Below are positions 54,234 to 61,553 of a stretch of 64,000 nucleotides of DNA, one piece after another. Under the pieces are notes generated by a model. That model was not told the origin of the DNA and ran no database searches. It worked only from the letters and a program-made list of their open reading frames with translations. The stretch's first letter is position 1, and each line of letters starts with the position of its first letter. The DNA is from Andreprevotia lacus DSM 23236 (GTDB lineage: Bacteria; Pseudomonadota; Gammaproteobacteria; Burkholderiales; Chitinibacteraceae), in the NCBI RefSeq assembly GCF_900176275.1, contig NZ_FWXD01000022.1, positions 1 to 64,000 of the forward strand, in the 5' to 3' direction. The position numbers were made by a program, and so were the translations under genes.

Positions 54234-55420
54234 TGCCGCAGGCGGTCGGGCCGACATCGTGGCAGCGGCTGTGCCGGGTGCCGCATCGTATTTATTTCGC
54301 CTGTGGCGCGCTGGCACTGCTCAGCATGGTGCTGTGGTGGGCACTGGGCCTGAGCGTGCCGCTGCCGTCAACGGCGCCGGCCTGGATGGTGCATGCCGTA
54401 CTGACGCCACTGGGCGTGTTTCCGCTGTTCATGCTGGGTTTCATGTTCACTGCCGGGCCGCGCTGGCTGCTGGCCCCCGAAACCGGCCCCGGCCATGCGC
54501 CGCTTGCGCTGGCTTATCTGGCCGGCATCTGGCTTTGCCTGTACGGCTTTGCCGTGGCGCCACGTATTGCATTACTTGGGTGTGTGCTCATGCAGGCGAG
54601 CTGGCTGCTGGCCGGGTGGCGCTGGTATGGCTGTGTGCGCCGGGGACAGAGCAGCGACAAGCACCATGCGGTGCAGTTGCTGCTGGCCATGATGGCTGGC
54701 CTGATCGCGCAGGGGCTGTTTGCTGGGTGGGCGTGGTGTGGCAACCTGCAATATTGGGCCATGGCCCGGGATGTCGCGCTCTGGGGCTTTTTGCTGCCCG
54801 TGTTCCTGATCGTGCTGCACCGCATGCTGCCCGTGTTCACGCAGATGGCGGTGCCCATGCATGGGCGTTGGCACCCCAACTGGTTGCTCGACACGTGGCT
54901 GGCCTGCTGCATGGTCATGGTGGTGCTCAAGATCTTCGATGACGGCCGGCTGCTGGCCTGGGTGGCAGGGGGCTTGGCGGTACTGCTGGCGCTGACCAGC
55001 CTGCGCTGGGGGCTGCTCGATGTACTGAATAACCGGCTGCTGGCCATGCTGCACCTGAGCTTCCTGTGGCTGGCACTGACGCTGGGCGTGCTGGCCGCGC
55101 ATGGCGCCGGCGCCATTCCTGCCGGTGCGGCGCCGGCACATGCGCTCGGCCTGGGTTTCTTTTCGACCACACTGGTGGCCTTCGTCACGCGGGTGACGTT
55201 GGGGCACAGCGGCCGCAATCTGCTTGCCGACCAGGGCTACTGGGCCATTTACCTGTCGCTGCACCTGATTTCCTTGCTCCGGCTGGCACTGGCCATACAG
55301 GGTGGCGCTGCCACGCAATTGCAGTGGCTGGCGCTGCTATGGGCGTTGATCATGCTGGCGTGGGTAGCGCGCATCCTGCCCGTTTACTGGCGCCCCCGCA
55401 GTGACGGCAAGCCCGGCTAA
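54230..55420 (+). CDS. nnrS: NnrS-family heme-copper membrane protein
   Basis: This 396-aa protein has about 12 membrane helices. It has NnrS landmarks: PHRIYFACGALALLSMVLWW near the start, the HAVLTPLGVFPLFMLGFMFTAGPRWL segment (core PLFMLGFMFTAGPRWL), LHRMLPVFTQ, HALGLGFFSTTLVAFVTRVTLGHSGR (core FVTRVTLGHSGR). The family relieves NO stress. It is coupled to the hemerythrin gene. Confidence 0.93.
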   Translation: MMPQAVGPTSWQRLCRVPHRIYFACGALALLSMVLWWALGLSVPLPSTAPAWMVHAVLTPLGVFPLFMLGFMFTAGPRWLLAPETGPGHAPLALAYLAGIWLCLYGFAVAPRIALLGCVLMQASWLLAGWRWYGCVRRGQSSDKHHAVQLLLAMMAGLIAQGLFAGWAWCGNLQYWAMARDVALWGFLLPVFLIVLHRMLPVFTQMAVPMHGRWHPNWLLDTWLACCMVMVVLKIFDDGRLLAWVAGGLAVLLALTSLRWGLLDVLNNRLLAMLHLSFLWLALTLGVLAAHGAGAIPAGAAPAHALGLGFFSTTLVAFVTRVTLGHSGRNLLADQGYWAIYLSLHLISLLRLALAIQGGAATQLQWLALLWALIMLAWVARILPVYWRPRSDGKPG

Positions 55421-55436
55421 CGCTCGGCGAGCTGAC

Positions 55437-55628
55437 ATGGCCAAAAAATTCCCTGCCCATCCCAAACATCCAGAGCGTATCTGCTGGGGATGTGATCGCT
55501 ATTGCCCGGCCGATTCGCTGGCTTGCGGCAACGGTTCCAGCCGGACACAGCATCCAGTGGAGTTCTGGGGTGATGACTGGCAGGAATGGGAGCAGGCTGA
55601 TCCGGCCGGGGGGCAGCCGCAGAATTGA
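55437..55628 (+). CDS. Small DUF3079-family protein
   Basis: This 63-aa protein has the DUF3079 layout: MAKKFPAHPKHPERICWGCDRYCPADSLACGNGS (core ICWGCDRYCPADSLACGNG) with four cysteines, then HPVEFWGDDW. It may bind metal. It starts 16 bp after nnrS stops. Function is unknown. Confidence 0.85.
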   Translation: MAKKFPAHPKHPERICWGCDRYCPADSLACGNGSSRTQHPVEFWGDDWQEWEQADPAGGQPQN

Positions 55629-55638
55629 TCCACGTCAA
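55625..55638. promoter_or_regulatory. Fnr/Dnr-type box upstream of nrdD
   Basis: TTGAT-CCAC-GTCAA matches the Fnr-family consensus TTGAT-N4-ATCAA at 9 of 10 arm positions. It lies about 85 bp before the nrdD start. A Fnr-family regulator with the ETLSRQ recognition helix is encoded at 58767-59447. Confidence 0.65.
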
Positions 55639-55672
55639 GAGATGGGCTGATGGTGCTGTCCTTTGCGCTTTT

Positions 55673-55688
55673 ACACAATATATAGTGG
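55673..55688. promoter_or_regulatory. NrdR box 1 upstream of nrdD
   Basis: ACACAATATATAGTGG matches the NrdR box consensus ACACWATATATWGTGT at 15 of 16 positions. It lies 35 bp before the nrdD ATG. NrdR represses ribonucleotide reductase genes. Confidence 0.8.
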
Positions 55689-55704
55689 TTTTGTTATTTA
55701 TAAA

Positions 55705-55720
55705 TCACCATATGGAGTGT
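55705..55720. promoter_or_regulatory. NrdR box 2 upstream of nrdD
   Basis: TCACCATATGGAGTGT matches the NrdR consensus at 12 of 16 positions. It begins 32 bp after box 1, that is three helical turns, the spacing usual for paired NrdR boxes. It overlaps the ribosome binding site of nrdD. Confidence 0.65.
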
Positions 55721-55722
55721 TT

Positions 55723-57711
55723 ATGGACGGGCGATGGGTCATCAAGCGGGATGGTGGCACGGCCGTGTTCGACAGCGGCAAGATTGCTGCGGCAATCGCG
55801 GCAGCGGGCAGGGCAAGCGGCGAGTTCGGCGCGGATGAAGCCGCCCGGCTGGCCGGGCAGGTAGTCGCCGCGCTGGCAGACCAGCCTTGCCCCGGCATCG
55901 AGGCGATACAGAACCGGGTTGAGGGCACGCTGGTGGCCGCCGGTTACTGGCCCACGGCGCGTGCCTATATCGTCTACCGCGAACAGCATGCCAAGCTGCG
56001 CGATGTGCGCCGCACGCTGGTTGATGTCGAGCACGCGATGGAGGAATACCTGGACCAGCGCGACTGGCGAGTCAATGCCAATGCCAACCAGGGCTACAGC
56101 CTGGGCGGGCTCATCCTCAACGTGGCCGGCAAGGTCACCGCCAACTACTGGCTGTCGCACGTCTACAGCCCCGAGGCCGGGCAGGCGCACCGTGATGGCG
56201 ACCTGCACATCCATGATCTGGACATGCTGTCCGGCTATTGCGCCGGCTGGTCGCTGCGCCAGTTGCTGCATGAGGGCTTCAACGGCGTGCCGGGCAAGGT
56301 GGAGGCATCGCCGCCACGCCACATGTCGGCCGCCATCGGCCAGATCGTCAATTTCCTTGGCACCCTGCAGAACGAATGGGCCGGCGCGCAGGCTTTCAGC
56401 TCCTTCGATACCTATATGGCACCCTTTGTGCGCCGCGATGGCATGGACTATGCCGCCATCAAGCAGGCCATGCAGGAGCTGATCTACAACCTGAACGTAC
56501 CCAGCCGCTGGGGCACGCAAACGCCGTTCACCAACCTCACCTTCGACTGGGTGTGCCCGGCCGATCTGGCCGGACAGATCCCCTATGTCGGCGGCGAGGA
56601 AATGCCGTTCAGCTATGGCGAGCTGCAGGCGGAAATGGACCTGATCAACCGCGCCTATATCGAGGTGATGATGGAGGGCGATGCGCATGGCCGCGCCTTC
56701 ACCTTCCCCATTCCCACCTACAACATCACGGCGGATTTCGATTGGGATCACCCCAACTGCACGCCGCTGTTCGACATGACGGCCAAGTACGGCCTGCCGT
56801 ACTTCCAGAACTTCATCAATTCCGACTTGCAGCCGCACATGGTGCGCTCGATGTGTTGCCGGCTGCAGCTTGACCTGCGCGAGCTGCTCAAGCGCGGCAA
56901 TGGCCTGTTCGGCTCGGCCGAGCAGACCGGCTCGATCGGTGTGGTGACGGTGAACTGCGCGCGCCTGGGTTATTTGCACCGGCAGGACGAAGCCGGCCTG
57001 CTGGCCGCGCTGGATCACCAGCTGGCGCTGGGGCGCGATGTGCTGGAAACCAAGCGCAAGGTAGTGCAGCGCTATATCGACCAAGGGCTGTACCCGTATA
57101 CCAAACGCTATCTGGGCAGCCTGCGCAATCACTTCAGCACCCTGGGCGTGAACGGCATCAACGAGATGATCCGCAACTTCAGCCAGGATGAAGACGACAT
57201 CACCACCGAGGCCGGTCATGCGCTGGCCTTGCGCTTGCTCGACCACGTGCGCTCGCGCATTGCCGCCTTCCAGCAGGAAACCGGCCACCTCTACAACCTG
57301 GAGGCCACGCCGGCCGAGGGCACCACCTACCGCTTTGCACGCGAGGACCGCAAGCGCTGGCCGGACATCCTGCAGGCAGGCACGCCCGAGCAGCCGTACT
57401 ACACCAACAGCTCGCAACTGCCGGTGGGCTATACCGATGACCCGTTTCACGCGCTGGCCATGCAAGAGGCATTGCAAAGCAAATACACCGGCGGCACGGT
57501 GCTGCACCTGTACATGAATGAAGCCATATCGAGCAGCGACGCGTGCAAGACGCTGGTGCGGCGCGCCTTGACGCGCTTCCGCCTGCCTTATCTGACGGTC
57601 ACGCCGACCTTCTCGATCTGCCCCAGGCACGGCTATCTGCGCGGGCAGCACGAGTATTGCCCGATCTGCGATGCCGAGTTGCTGGCCCAGCCCGATACCT
57701 GCTGCACATGA
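55723..57711 (+). CDS. nrdD: Anaerobic class III ribonucleotide reductase, catalytic part without glycyl-radical domain
   Basis: This 662-aa protein has an N-terminal ATP-cone (about residues 3-95), a catalytic barrel with active-site cysteines in RSMCCRLQLDLREL and the VVTVNCARLGYLHRQ segment. A C-terminal four-cysteine zinc site (SICPRHGYLRGQHEYCPICD) is followed by AELLAQPDTCCT and a stop. The glycyl-radical loop normally found after the zinc site is missing; it is encoded by the next gene. The ATG at 55723 has TGGAG upstream. It makes deoxyribonucleotides without oxygen. Confidence 0.93.
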   Translation: MDGRWVIKRDGGTAVFDSGKIAAAIAAAGRASGEFGADEAARLAGQVVAALADQPCPGIEAIQNRVEGTLVAAGYWPTARAYIVYREQHAKLRDVRRTLVDVEHAMEEYLDQRDWRVNANANQGYSLGGLILNVAGKVTANYWLSHVYSPEAGQAHRDGDLHIHDLDMLSGYCAGWSLRQLLHEGFNGVPGKVEASPPRHMSAAIGQIVNFLGTLQNEWAGAQAFSSFDTYMAPFVRRDGMDYAAIKQAMQELIYNLNVPSRWGTQTPFTNLTFDWVCPADLAGQIPYVGGEEMPFSYGELQAEMDLINRAYIEVMMEGDAHGRAFTFPIPTYNITADFDWDHPNCTPLFDMTAKYGLPYFQNFINSDLQPHMVRSMCCRLQLDLRELLKRGNGLFGSAEQTGSIGVVTVNCARLGYLHRQDEAGLLAALDHQLALGRDVLETKRKVVQRYIDQGLYPYTKRYLGSLRNHFSTLGVNGINEMIRNFSQDEDDITTEAGHALALRLLDHVRSRIAAFQQETGHLYNLEATPAEGTTYRFAREDRKRWPDILQAGTPEQPYYTNSSQLPVGYTDDPFHALAMQEALQSKYTGGTVLHLYMNEAISSSDACKTLVRRALTRFRLPYLTVTPTFSICPRHGYLRGQHEYCPICDAELLAQPDTCCT

Positions 57712-57747
57712 ACCCCGCCATCCACCGCAATCCATACGCCGTATCAC

Positions 57748-57768
57748 GAACCCGGTCTGGCCGGGTTC
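57748..57768 (+). other. Hairpin between the two nrdD parts
   Basis: A perfect 8-bp stem GAACCCGG / CCGGGTTC with a 5-base loop lies between the nrdD stop (57711) and the ATG at 57794. It has no T tract, so it is not an ordinary terminator. It may stabilise the mRNA end or shape translation of the small subunit. Confidence 0.45.
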
Positions 57769-57793
57769 TCCAACCCCGACCAAGGAGCACACC

Positions 57794-57970
57794 ATGAACA
57801 CTGTCACAGCCGAAAAACCGCAAACCCGCCAGCTCGACAATGCGCAACGCACGCGCTGCGAAGTCTGGACCCGCGTGATGGGCTATCACCGCCCGGTTAC
57901 GTCGTTCAACAAGGGCAAGCAAGGCGAATTCAATGAGCGCTGCTTCTTTGTTGAACGGTCGAAGCGCTGA
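57794..57970 (+). CDS. Separate glycyl-radical domain of class III ribonucleotide reductase
   Basis: This 58-aa protein contains CEVWTRVMGYHRPVTSFNKG followed by KQGEFNERCFF. The RVxGY motif carries the radical glycine, and the rest matches the C-terminus that normally ends NrdD. It starts with ATG and a strong AAGGAG 7 bp upstream, and lies in a different frame from nrdD, so it is a true separate gene and not simple read-through. It overlaps the start of nrdG by 38 bp. It must assemble with the catalytic subunit to be activated. Confidence 0.85.
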   Translation: MNTVTAEKPQTRQLDNAQRTRCEVWTRVMGYHRPVTSFNKGKQGEFNERCFFVERSKR

Positions 57971-58685
57971 GCACCTGCAGTCTCCGCGCGATCAGTTGCC
58001 GTCGCCCGGCAATGCCGGGCCGGGGGCGCCGGCGCTGGCTGGGCTGGTGCCGTTTTCCGGCGTGGACTGGCCGGGCAAGTTGGCCGCGGTGATCTTCATT
58101 GCCGGCTGCCCGTGGCGCTGCGGCTATTGCCACAACCCGCATCTGCAGCAACGGCACGCTGTGTACAGCTGGCCGGCGGTCATGGACTGGTTGCACAGCC
58201 GGCAGGGCTTGCTCGATGGCGTGGTGTTCTCGGGTGGCGAGCCGCTGAGCGAGGCGCAACTGCCCGCGATGGTGAACGAGGCCCGCAGCGCAGGCTTTCA
58301 GGTGGGGCTGCATACGGCCGGCATTTACCCGCAGCGCTTGCGTGCTCTGCTGCCATTGCTCGATTGGGTGGGACTGGACATCAAGCACGGTGTGGACGGA
58401 TACGACGCCTTGACCGGACGCAGCGGCAGCCACGTGCCCGCCATGCAAAGCTTGCAGGCCCTGCTTGAACACGGCGGCGAATTCGAATGCCGCACCACCT
58501 GGAGCCCGCAATGGCAGGGTGAGGTCGATTTACTGGCGCTGGCCACCACGCTGGCCCGGCAGGGTGTGCGCAACTATGCGGTGCAGCTGCACCGCGCCGG
58601 GCCTTCGGGCCCAGCCGCCATGCCCTTGTCCGCAGCGACTGCAAGCCGGCTTGGCCAGCTGTTTCAGTGTTTTGCCATGCGATGA
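57933..58685 (+). CDS. nrdG: Anaerobic ribonucleotide reductase activating radical SAM enzyme
   Basis: This 250-aa radical SAM protein has the cluster motif CPWRCGYC in IAGCPWRCGYCHNPHLQ. GGEPLSEAQLPAMV, LLDWVGLDIKHGVDGYD and a later EFECRTTWSPQ follow. It abstracts the glycine hydrogen to activate the reductase. The ATG at 57933 lies inside the end of the glycyl-radical gene, so translation is coupled. Confidence 0.92.
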   Translation: MSAASLLNGRSAEHLQSPRDQLPSPGNAGPGAPALAGLVPFSGVDWPGKLAAVIFIAGCPWRCGYCHNPHLQQRHAVYSWPAVMDWLHSRQGLLDGVVFSGGEPLSEAQLPAMVNEARSAGFQVGLHTAGIYPQRLRALLPLLDWVGLDIKHGVDGYDALTGRSGSHVPAMQSLQALLEHGGEFECRTTWSPQWQGEVDLLALATTLARQGVRNYAVQLHRAGPSGPAAMPLSAATASRLGQLFQCFAMR

Positions 58686-58766
58686 GCATGGCCTGTCCAC
58701 AAGAGCTAGGCACTCAGGCGGATGTCGCGGCGGCGGCACCACGCATAGCATGATGCTACCCGTTTT

Positions 58767-59447
58767 ATGGAAAGTACCATGGCCCGTACGCTGGATATAC
58801 GGGGCTTGCTGCAGCAGCTGCCCCTGTTCAAGAACCTTGCCGAGCGCCAGCTTGAGCAGCTGGCGCACAGCTGCGAGCAATGCCGGTTTGATCGCAACCA
58901 GTTCGTTTTTCATCGCGGCGACAGCGCCAGCGGGCTGTATGTGGTTGCCGTGGGCCGCATCAAGCTCTCCATTCCTTCCGGGCAGGGGCAGGCCAAGGTG
59001 GTCGAGCTGTGCGAAGCCGGCCAGTCTTTTGGCGAGGCAGGCATGTTTCTGGGCCTGCCTTATCTCGTCGAGGCACAAGCGCTGGAAGACAGCCTGCTGA
59101 TCCGGATCGCCAGGGCGGAGATCGAAAGAACGATAGATAGCGACCCGTCGTTTGCCCGCCGCATGTTGGTAAGCCTGTCCATGCACGTTGATGCCATGCT
59201 CAGGGATATCGAGGCCATCAATCTGCAGAACGCCATGCAACGGGTGATCAGCTATCTGCTGGCGCAACCGATGGACAACGGCAGGGTGCGCCTGGTCTGC
59301 AGCAAACATGTCGTTGCCTCCAAGCTTGGATTGACACCGGAAACGTTGTCGAGACAACTGCACCAGCTGGTCGATCTGCAATTGATCCGGGTATGCGGCG
59401 GTGACGTGCAGATTCTTGATGAATCTCGACTAAAAGCGTGGCTCTGA
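58767..59447 (+). CDS. Crp/Fnr-family regulator, Dnr-like
   Basis: This 226-aa protein has a cyclic-nucleotide-binding-like N-terminal fold (FVFHRGDSASGLYVVAVGRIKL, FGEAGMFLGLPY), a dimerisation helix and a C-terminal helix-turn-helix (HVVASKLGLTPETLSRQLHQL). The E-x-x-S-R recognition pattern predicts TTGAT-N4-ATCAA sites. It lacks the four-cysteine cluster motif of Fnr, which favours a Dnr-type NO sensor. It probably acts on the nrdD box. A terminator follows. Confidence 0.82.
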   Translation: MESTMARTLDIRGLLQQLPLFKNLAERQLEQLAHSCEQCRFDRNQFVFHRGDSASGLYVVAVGRIKLSIPSGQGQAKVVELCEAGQSFGEAGMFLGLPYLVEAQALEDSLLIRIARAEIERTIDSDPSFARRMLVSLSMHVDAMLRDIEAINLQNAMQRVISYLLAQPMDNGRVRLVCSKHVVASKLGLTPETLSRQLHQLVDLQLIRVCGGDVQILDESRLKAWL

Positions 59448-59511
59448 AGCTTGAAGAAGACGTTGCTCGCTTGAATGCAGTGGGCTGAGCCCACCAAACG
59501 AGAATCTGAAC

Positions 59512-59531
59512 GTGGGTATAAATGTGGGTAT
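59512..59531. repeat. Paired GTGGGTAT direct repeats (integrase arm-type site?)
   Basis: GTGGGTAT occurs at 59512-59519 and 59524-59531, 12 bp apart start to start. Such short repeats near att sites are typical of tyrosine-integrase arm sites. Confidence 0.4.
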
Positions 59532-59550
59532 GAATGGCGGAAAAGAAAAA

Positions 59551-59576
59551 AGCCCTTGAACATCAAGGGCTTTTTT
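59551..59576. terminator. Bidirectional terminator
   Basis: A 9-bp perfect stem AGCCCTTGA / TCAAGGGCT with an ACA loop has a T run on the right and an A run on the left. It ends the dnr-like gene (plus) and would also end a minus-strand tRNA-Ser gene. Confidence 0.85.
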
Positions 59577-59583
59577 GTGTGTC

Positions 59584-59597
59584 TGGCGGAGAGAGGG
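59584..59597 (-). other. tRNA-Ser 3'-end fragment, attachment site (att)
   Basis: TGGCGGAGAGAGGG on the plus strand is the reverse complement of CCCTCTCTCCGCCA, the 3' end of a serine tRNA including CCA. The rest of the tRNA is absent here. It lies 154 bp before a P4-type integrase and next to a terminator, as expected for the duplicated att core left when an island integrates into a tRNA 3' end. Confidence 0.65.
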
Positions 59598-59730
59598 ACC
59601 GCCATTTAATTGTCCGATAGATGCTAGCTGAATTCACTAGAGCGGCTCTATTGCTTGATTGGCGTAGGCTGCATGTGCGAAGTAGTCCAGCTCTGTTCAG
59701 CAGCATTCAGCTGTTGATGGCATACTCAAT

Positions 59731-59751
59731 GGCATACTAGAGGAGTATGCC
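59731..59751. promoter_or_regulatory. Palindrome at the integrase start
   Basis: GGCATACT-AGAGG-AGTATGCC is a perfect 8-5-8 inverted repeat ending exactly before the integrase ATG, with the ribosome binding site GAGG in the loop. A further GGCATACT lies at 59719-59726. It is a likely site for integrase autoregulation or a translation-controlling hairpin. Confidence 0.55.
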
Positions 59752-61017
59752 ATGGCTGCCCTGACTGATGCCAAAGCCCGCAACATCAAGCCCGATGATC
59801 CAGTGTTACCGCATGGCGGGATCACCGGTTTGGCACTTCATCCGTCCGTCGCCAAAGGGCGCGGCAAGTGGGTGTTGCGCTACGTCAGCCCGCTCACGCA
59901 CAAGCGCCGTAATGCAGGCTTGGGTGCCTACCCGGAAGTCGGGATTGCCGAAGCGGCCAAGATCGCACTGGCAATGCGTGAGCAGCTAGCCGCCGGCATC
60001 GATCCGTTGGAGGCCAAAGCCAGTGAAGCGGCCAAACCGCAGATGCCGACTTTCAAAGAGGCGGCCGAGCGGCTTCATGCAGAGTTGTTGCCAGGCTGGA
60101 AGAATGCCAAGCACGGCCAGCAGTGGATCAATACGCTGACGCAATATGCCTTCCCGGTATTGGCTGAGCTACCGCTTGATCAGATTGAACCGCGCCACAT
60201 TGCGGATGTGCTGCGCCCCATCTGGCTGGAAAAGCCCGAAACAGCTGGCCGTGTAAAGCAGCGCATTCATGCGGTCATGTCATGGGGGTGGGCACACCGC
60301 TACTGCACAGCAAATCCAGTCGATGTGGTTGATCACCTGTTGCCGCAGCAACCGGGCAAAGCCATTCGCACCCAGCATCAGCCGGCCATGCCATGGCGTG
60401 AAATCCCCGATTTTGTTGCTGCACATCTTGGTTCGGACAACCGCCTCGACGTGACCAGAGTCATGCTGGAGTTCCTGATCCTCACTGCCAGTCGATCTGG
60501 CGAAGTGCGTGGCATGACTTGGGCAGAGGTTGATTTCGCGGTCGCGATCTGGACAGTGCCGGCTGAACGCATGAAAGCCGGCATCCAGCATCGTGTGCCG
60601 CTATCGTGCCAAGCGCTTGATATTCTGCGCGGACAAGAGGGTCAACATGACGAACTGGTGTTCCCGTCTCCACGCAAGCAAGTGCCGCTATCAGACATGG
60701 TATTGACCGCATTCTTGCGTCGGATCAATGCCCGGAGCGACACCGCTGGGCGCGTCGCCACAGCCCACGGCTTCCGTTCTAGCTTCCGCGACTGGTGCAG
60801 CGAGCAGAACTATCCGCGCGATTTGGCTGAACGCGCATTGGCTCACACCGTACAAAACAAGGTTGAGGCGGCCTATCACCGTACAGACCTGCTGGAACAG
60901 CGTAGACCGATGATGCAGGCATGGGCTGATTTCATAACCACGACGCATGCAGGAAAGAAACCAACGTCAACCCTTGGTGCACAACTTGTGGCAGGTCTTT
61001 CCAATCAGCAGCATTGA
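59752..61017 (+). CDS. P4-type tyrosine recombinase/integrase
   Basis: This 421-aa integrase has the N-terminal DUF4102 domain (ALTDAKARNIKPDDPVLPHGG), a SAM-like core-binding domain (about 100-185), and a catalytic domain with SRSGEVRGMTWAEV (Arg), HGFRSSFRDW (His-x-x-Arg), a second His in ALAHTVQNKVEAAY, and the nucleophile Tyr in AAYHRTD. All catalytic residues are present, so it looks active. It reads away from the tRNA-Ser fragment and marks the island boundary. Confidence 0.95.
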   Translation: MAALTDAKARNIKPDDPVLPHGGITGLALHPSVAKGRGKWVLRYVSPLTHKRRNAGLGAYPEVGIAEAAKIALAMREQLAAGIDPLEAKASEAAKPQMPTFKEAAERLHAELLPGWKNAKHGQQWINTLTQYAFPVLAELPLDQIEPRHIADVLRPIWLEKPETAGRVKQRIHAVMSWGWAHRYCTANPVDVVDHLLPQQPGKAIRTQHQPAMPWREIPDFVAAHLGSDNRLDVTRVMLEFLILTASRSGEVRGMTWAEVDFAVAIWTVPAERMKAGIQHRVPLSCQALDILRGQEGQHDELVFPSPRKQVPLSDMVLTAFLRRINARSDTAGRVATAHGFRSSFRDWCSEQNYPRDLAERALAHTVQNKVEAAYHRTDLLEQRRPMMQAWADFITTTHAGKKPTSTLGAQLVAGLSNQQH

Positions 61018-61161
61018 TCTTTACCCAGCGGTATTCCGTTCCCTGTATTCGCCATGCAGCCTATCTATTCTGATGCCTTGTTTTCTGTACTAGGAAAAAT
61101 CAGCTATCCTGCTTAGGTCATGATCCACATGCTACGGATACCCACCCAAGAGGAAACCAAT

Positions 61162-61485
61162 ATGGCTGATCTTTCCCAATACACGCTGCCGCAACTCTAT
61201 GAGCTGCAAAAAGAAGTGAGCACACGAATCGCAAACAAGCAGGTCACAGAAAAACACGCTACCTTGGTGGCTCTGCGTCAGTTGGCTCAAGAGCGTGGCT
61301 TTGATCTGCATGAGTTGCTTGGCGCTGCTCCAGTAGCAAAGGGCGGCAAGCCTAAAGTAGTGGGCACGGCCCAATACAAGAATCCGGCGGATGCCAGCCA
61401 GACTTGGACGGGTCGTGGCCGTAAACCGCAGTGGGTGCTTGACTTTCTCGCCAATGGCGGAGAGCTGGATACGCTCAAGAATTGA
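61162..61485 (+). CDS. H-NS-family DNA-binding protein
   Basis: This 107-aa protein has an N-terminal oligomerisation region (SQYTLPQLYELQKEVSTRI) and the C-terminal H-NS DNA-binding motif TWTGRGRKPQWVLDFL. GAGGAAACC precedes the ATG at 61162. H-NS-like proteins on islands often silence AT-rich cargo, and the next gene is strongly AT-rich. It sits 144 bp after the integrase. Confidence 0.9.
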   Translation: MADLSQYTLPQLYELQKEVSTRIANKQVTEKHATLVALRQLAQERGFDLHELLGAAPVAKGGKPKVVGTAQYKNPADASQTWTGRGRKPQWVLDFLANGGELDTLKN

Positions 61486-61495
61486 AGCTGAATAT

Positions 61496-61522
61496 AAAAG
61501 CACCTATTTAGGCGCTTTTATA
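61496..61522 (+). terminator. Hairpin after the H-NS-like gene
   Basis: AAAAGC-A-CC and GG-C-GCTTTT pair around TATTTA with one mismatch, followed by ATATAAG. It lies 11 bp after the stop codon. Confidence 0.55.
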
Positions 61523-61553
61523 TAAGTTAATTAATTGGTTAAGTGAAGCGAAA

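Larger units (their letters stand above)
59448..59751. other. Intergenic junction between chromosome and island
   Basis: No gene is supported in these 304 bases. They contain paired GTGGGTAT repeats, a bidirectional terminator, a tRNA-Ser 3'-end fragment and paired GGCATACT repeats before the integrase. Each is listed separately. Confidence 0.7.

Noticed and set aside
57711-57794. Sequencing frameshift explanation for the split nrdD
   Set aside because: The small gene has its own strong ribosome binding site and ATG, and is separated by a hairpin-containing gap. A single indel would not create these. Comparison with relatives is still the decisive test.
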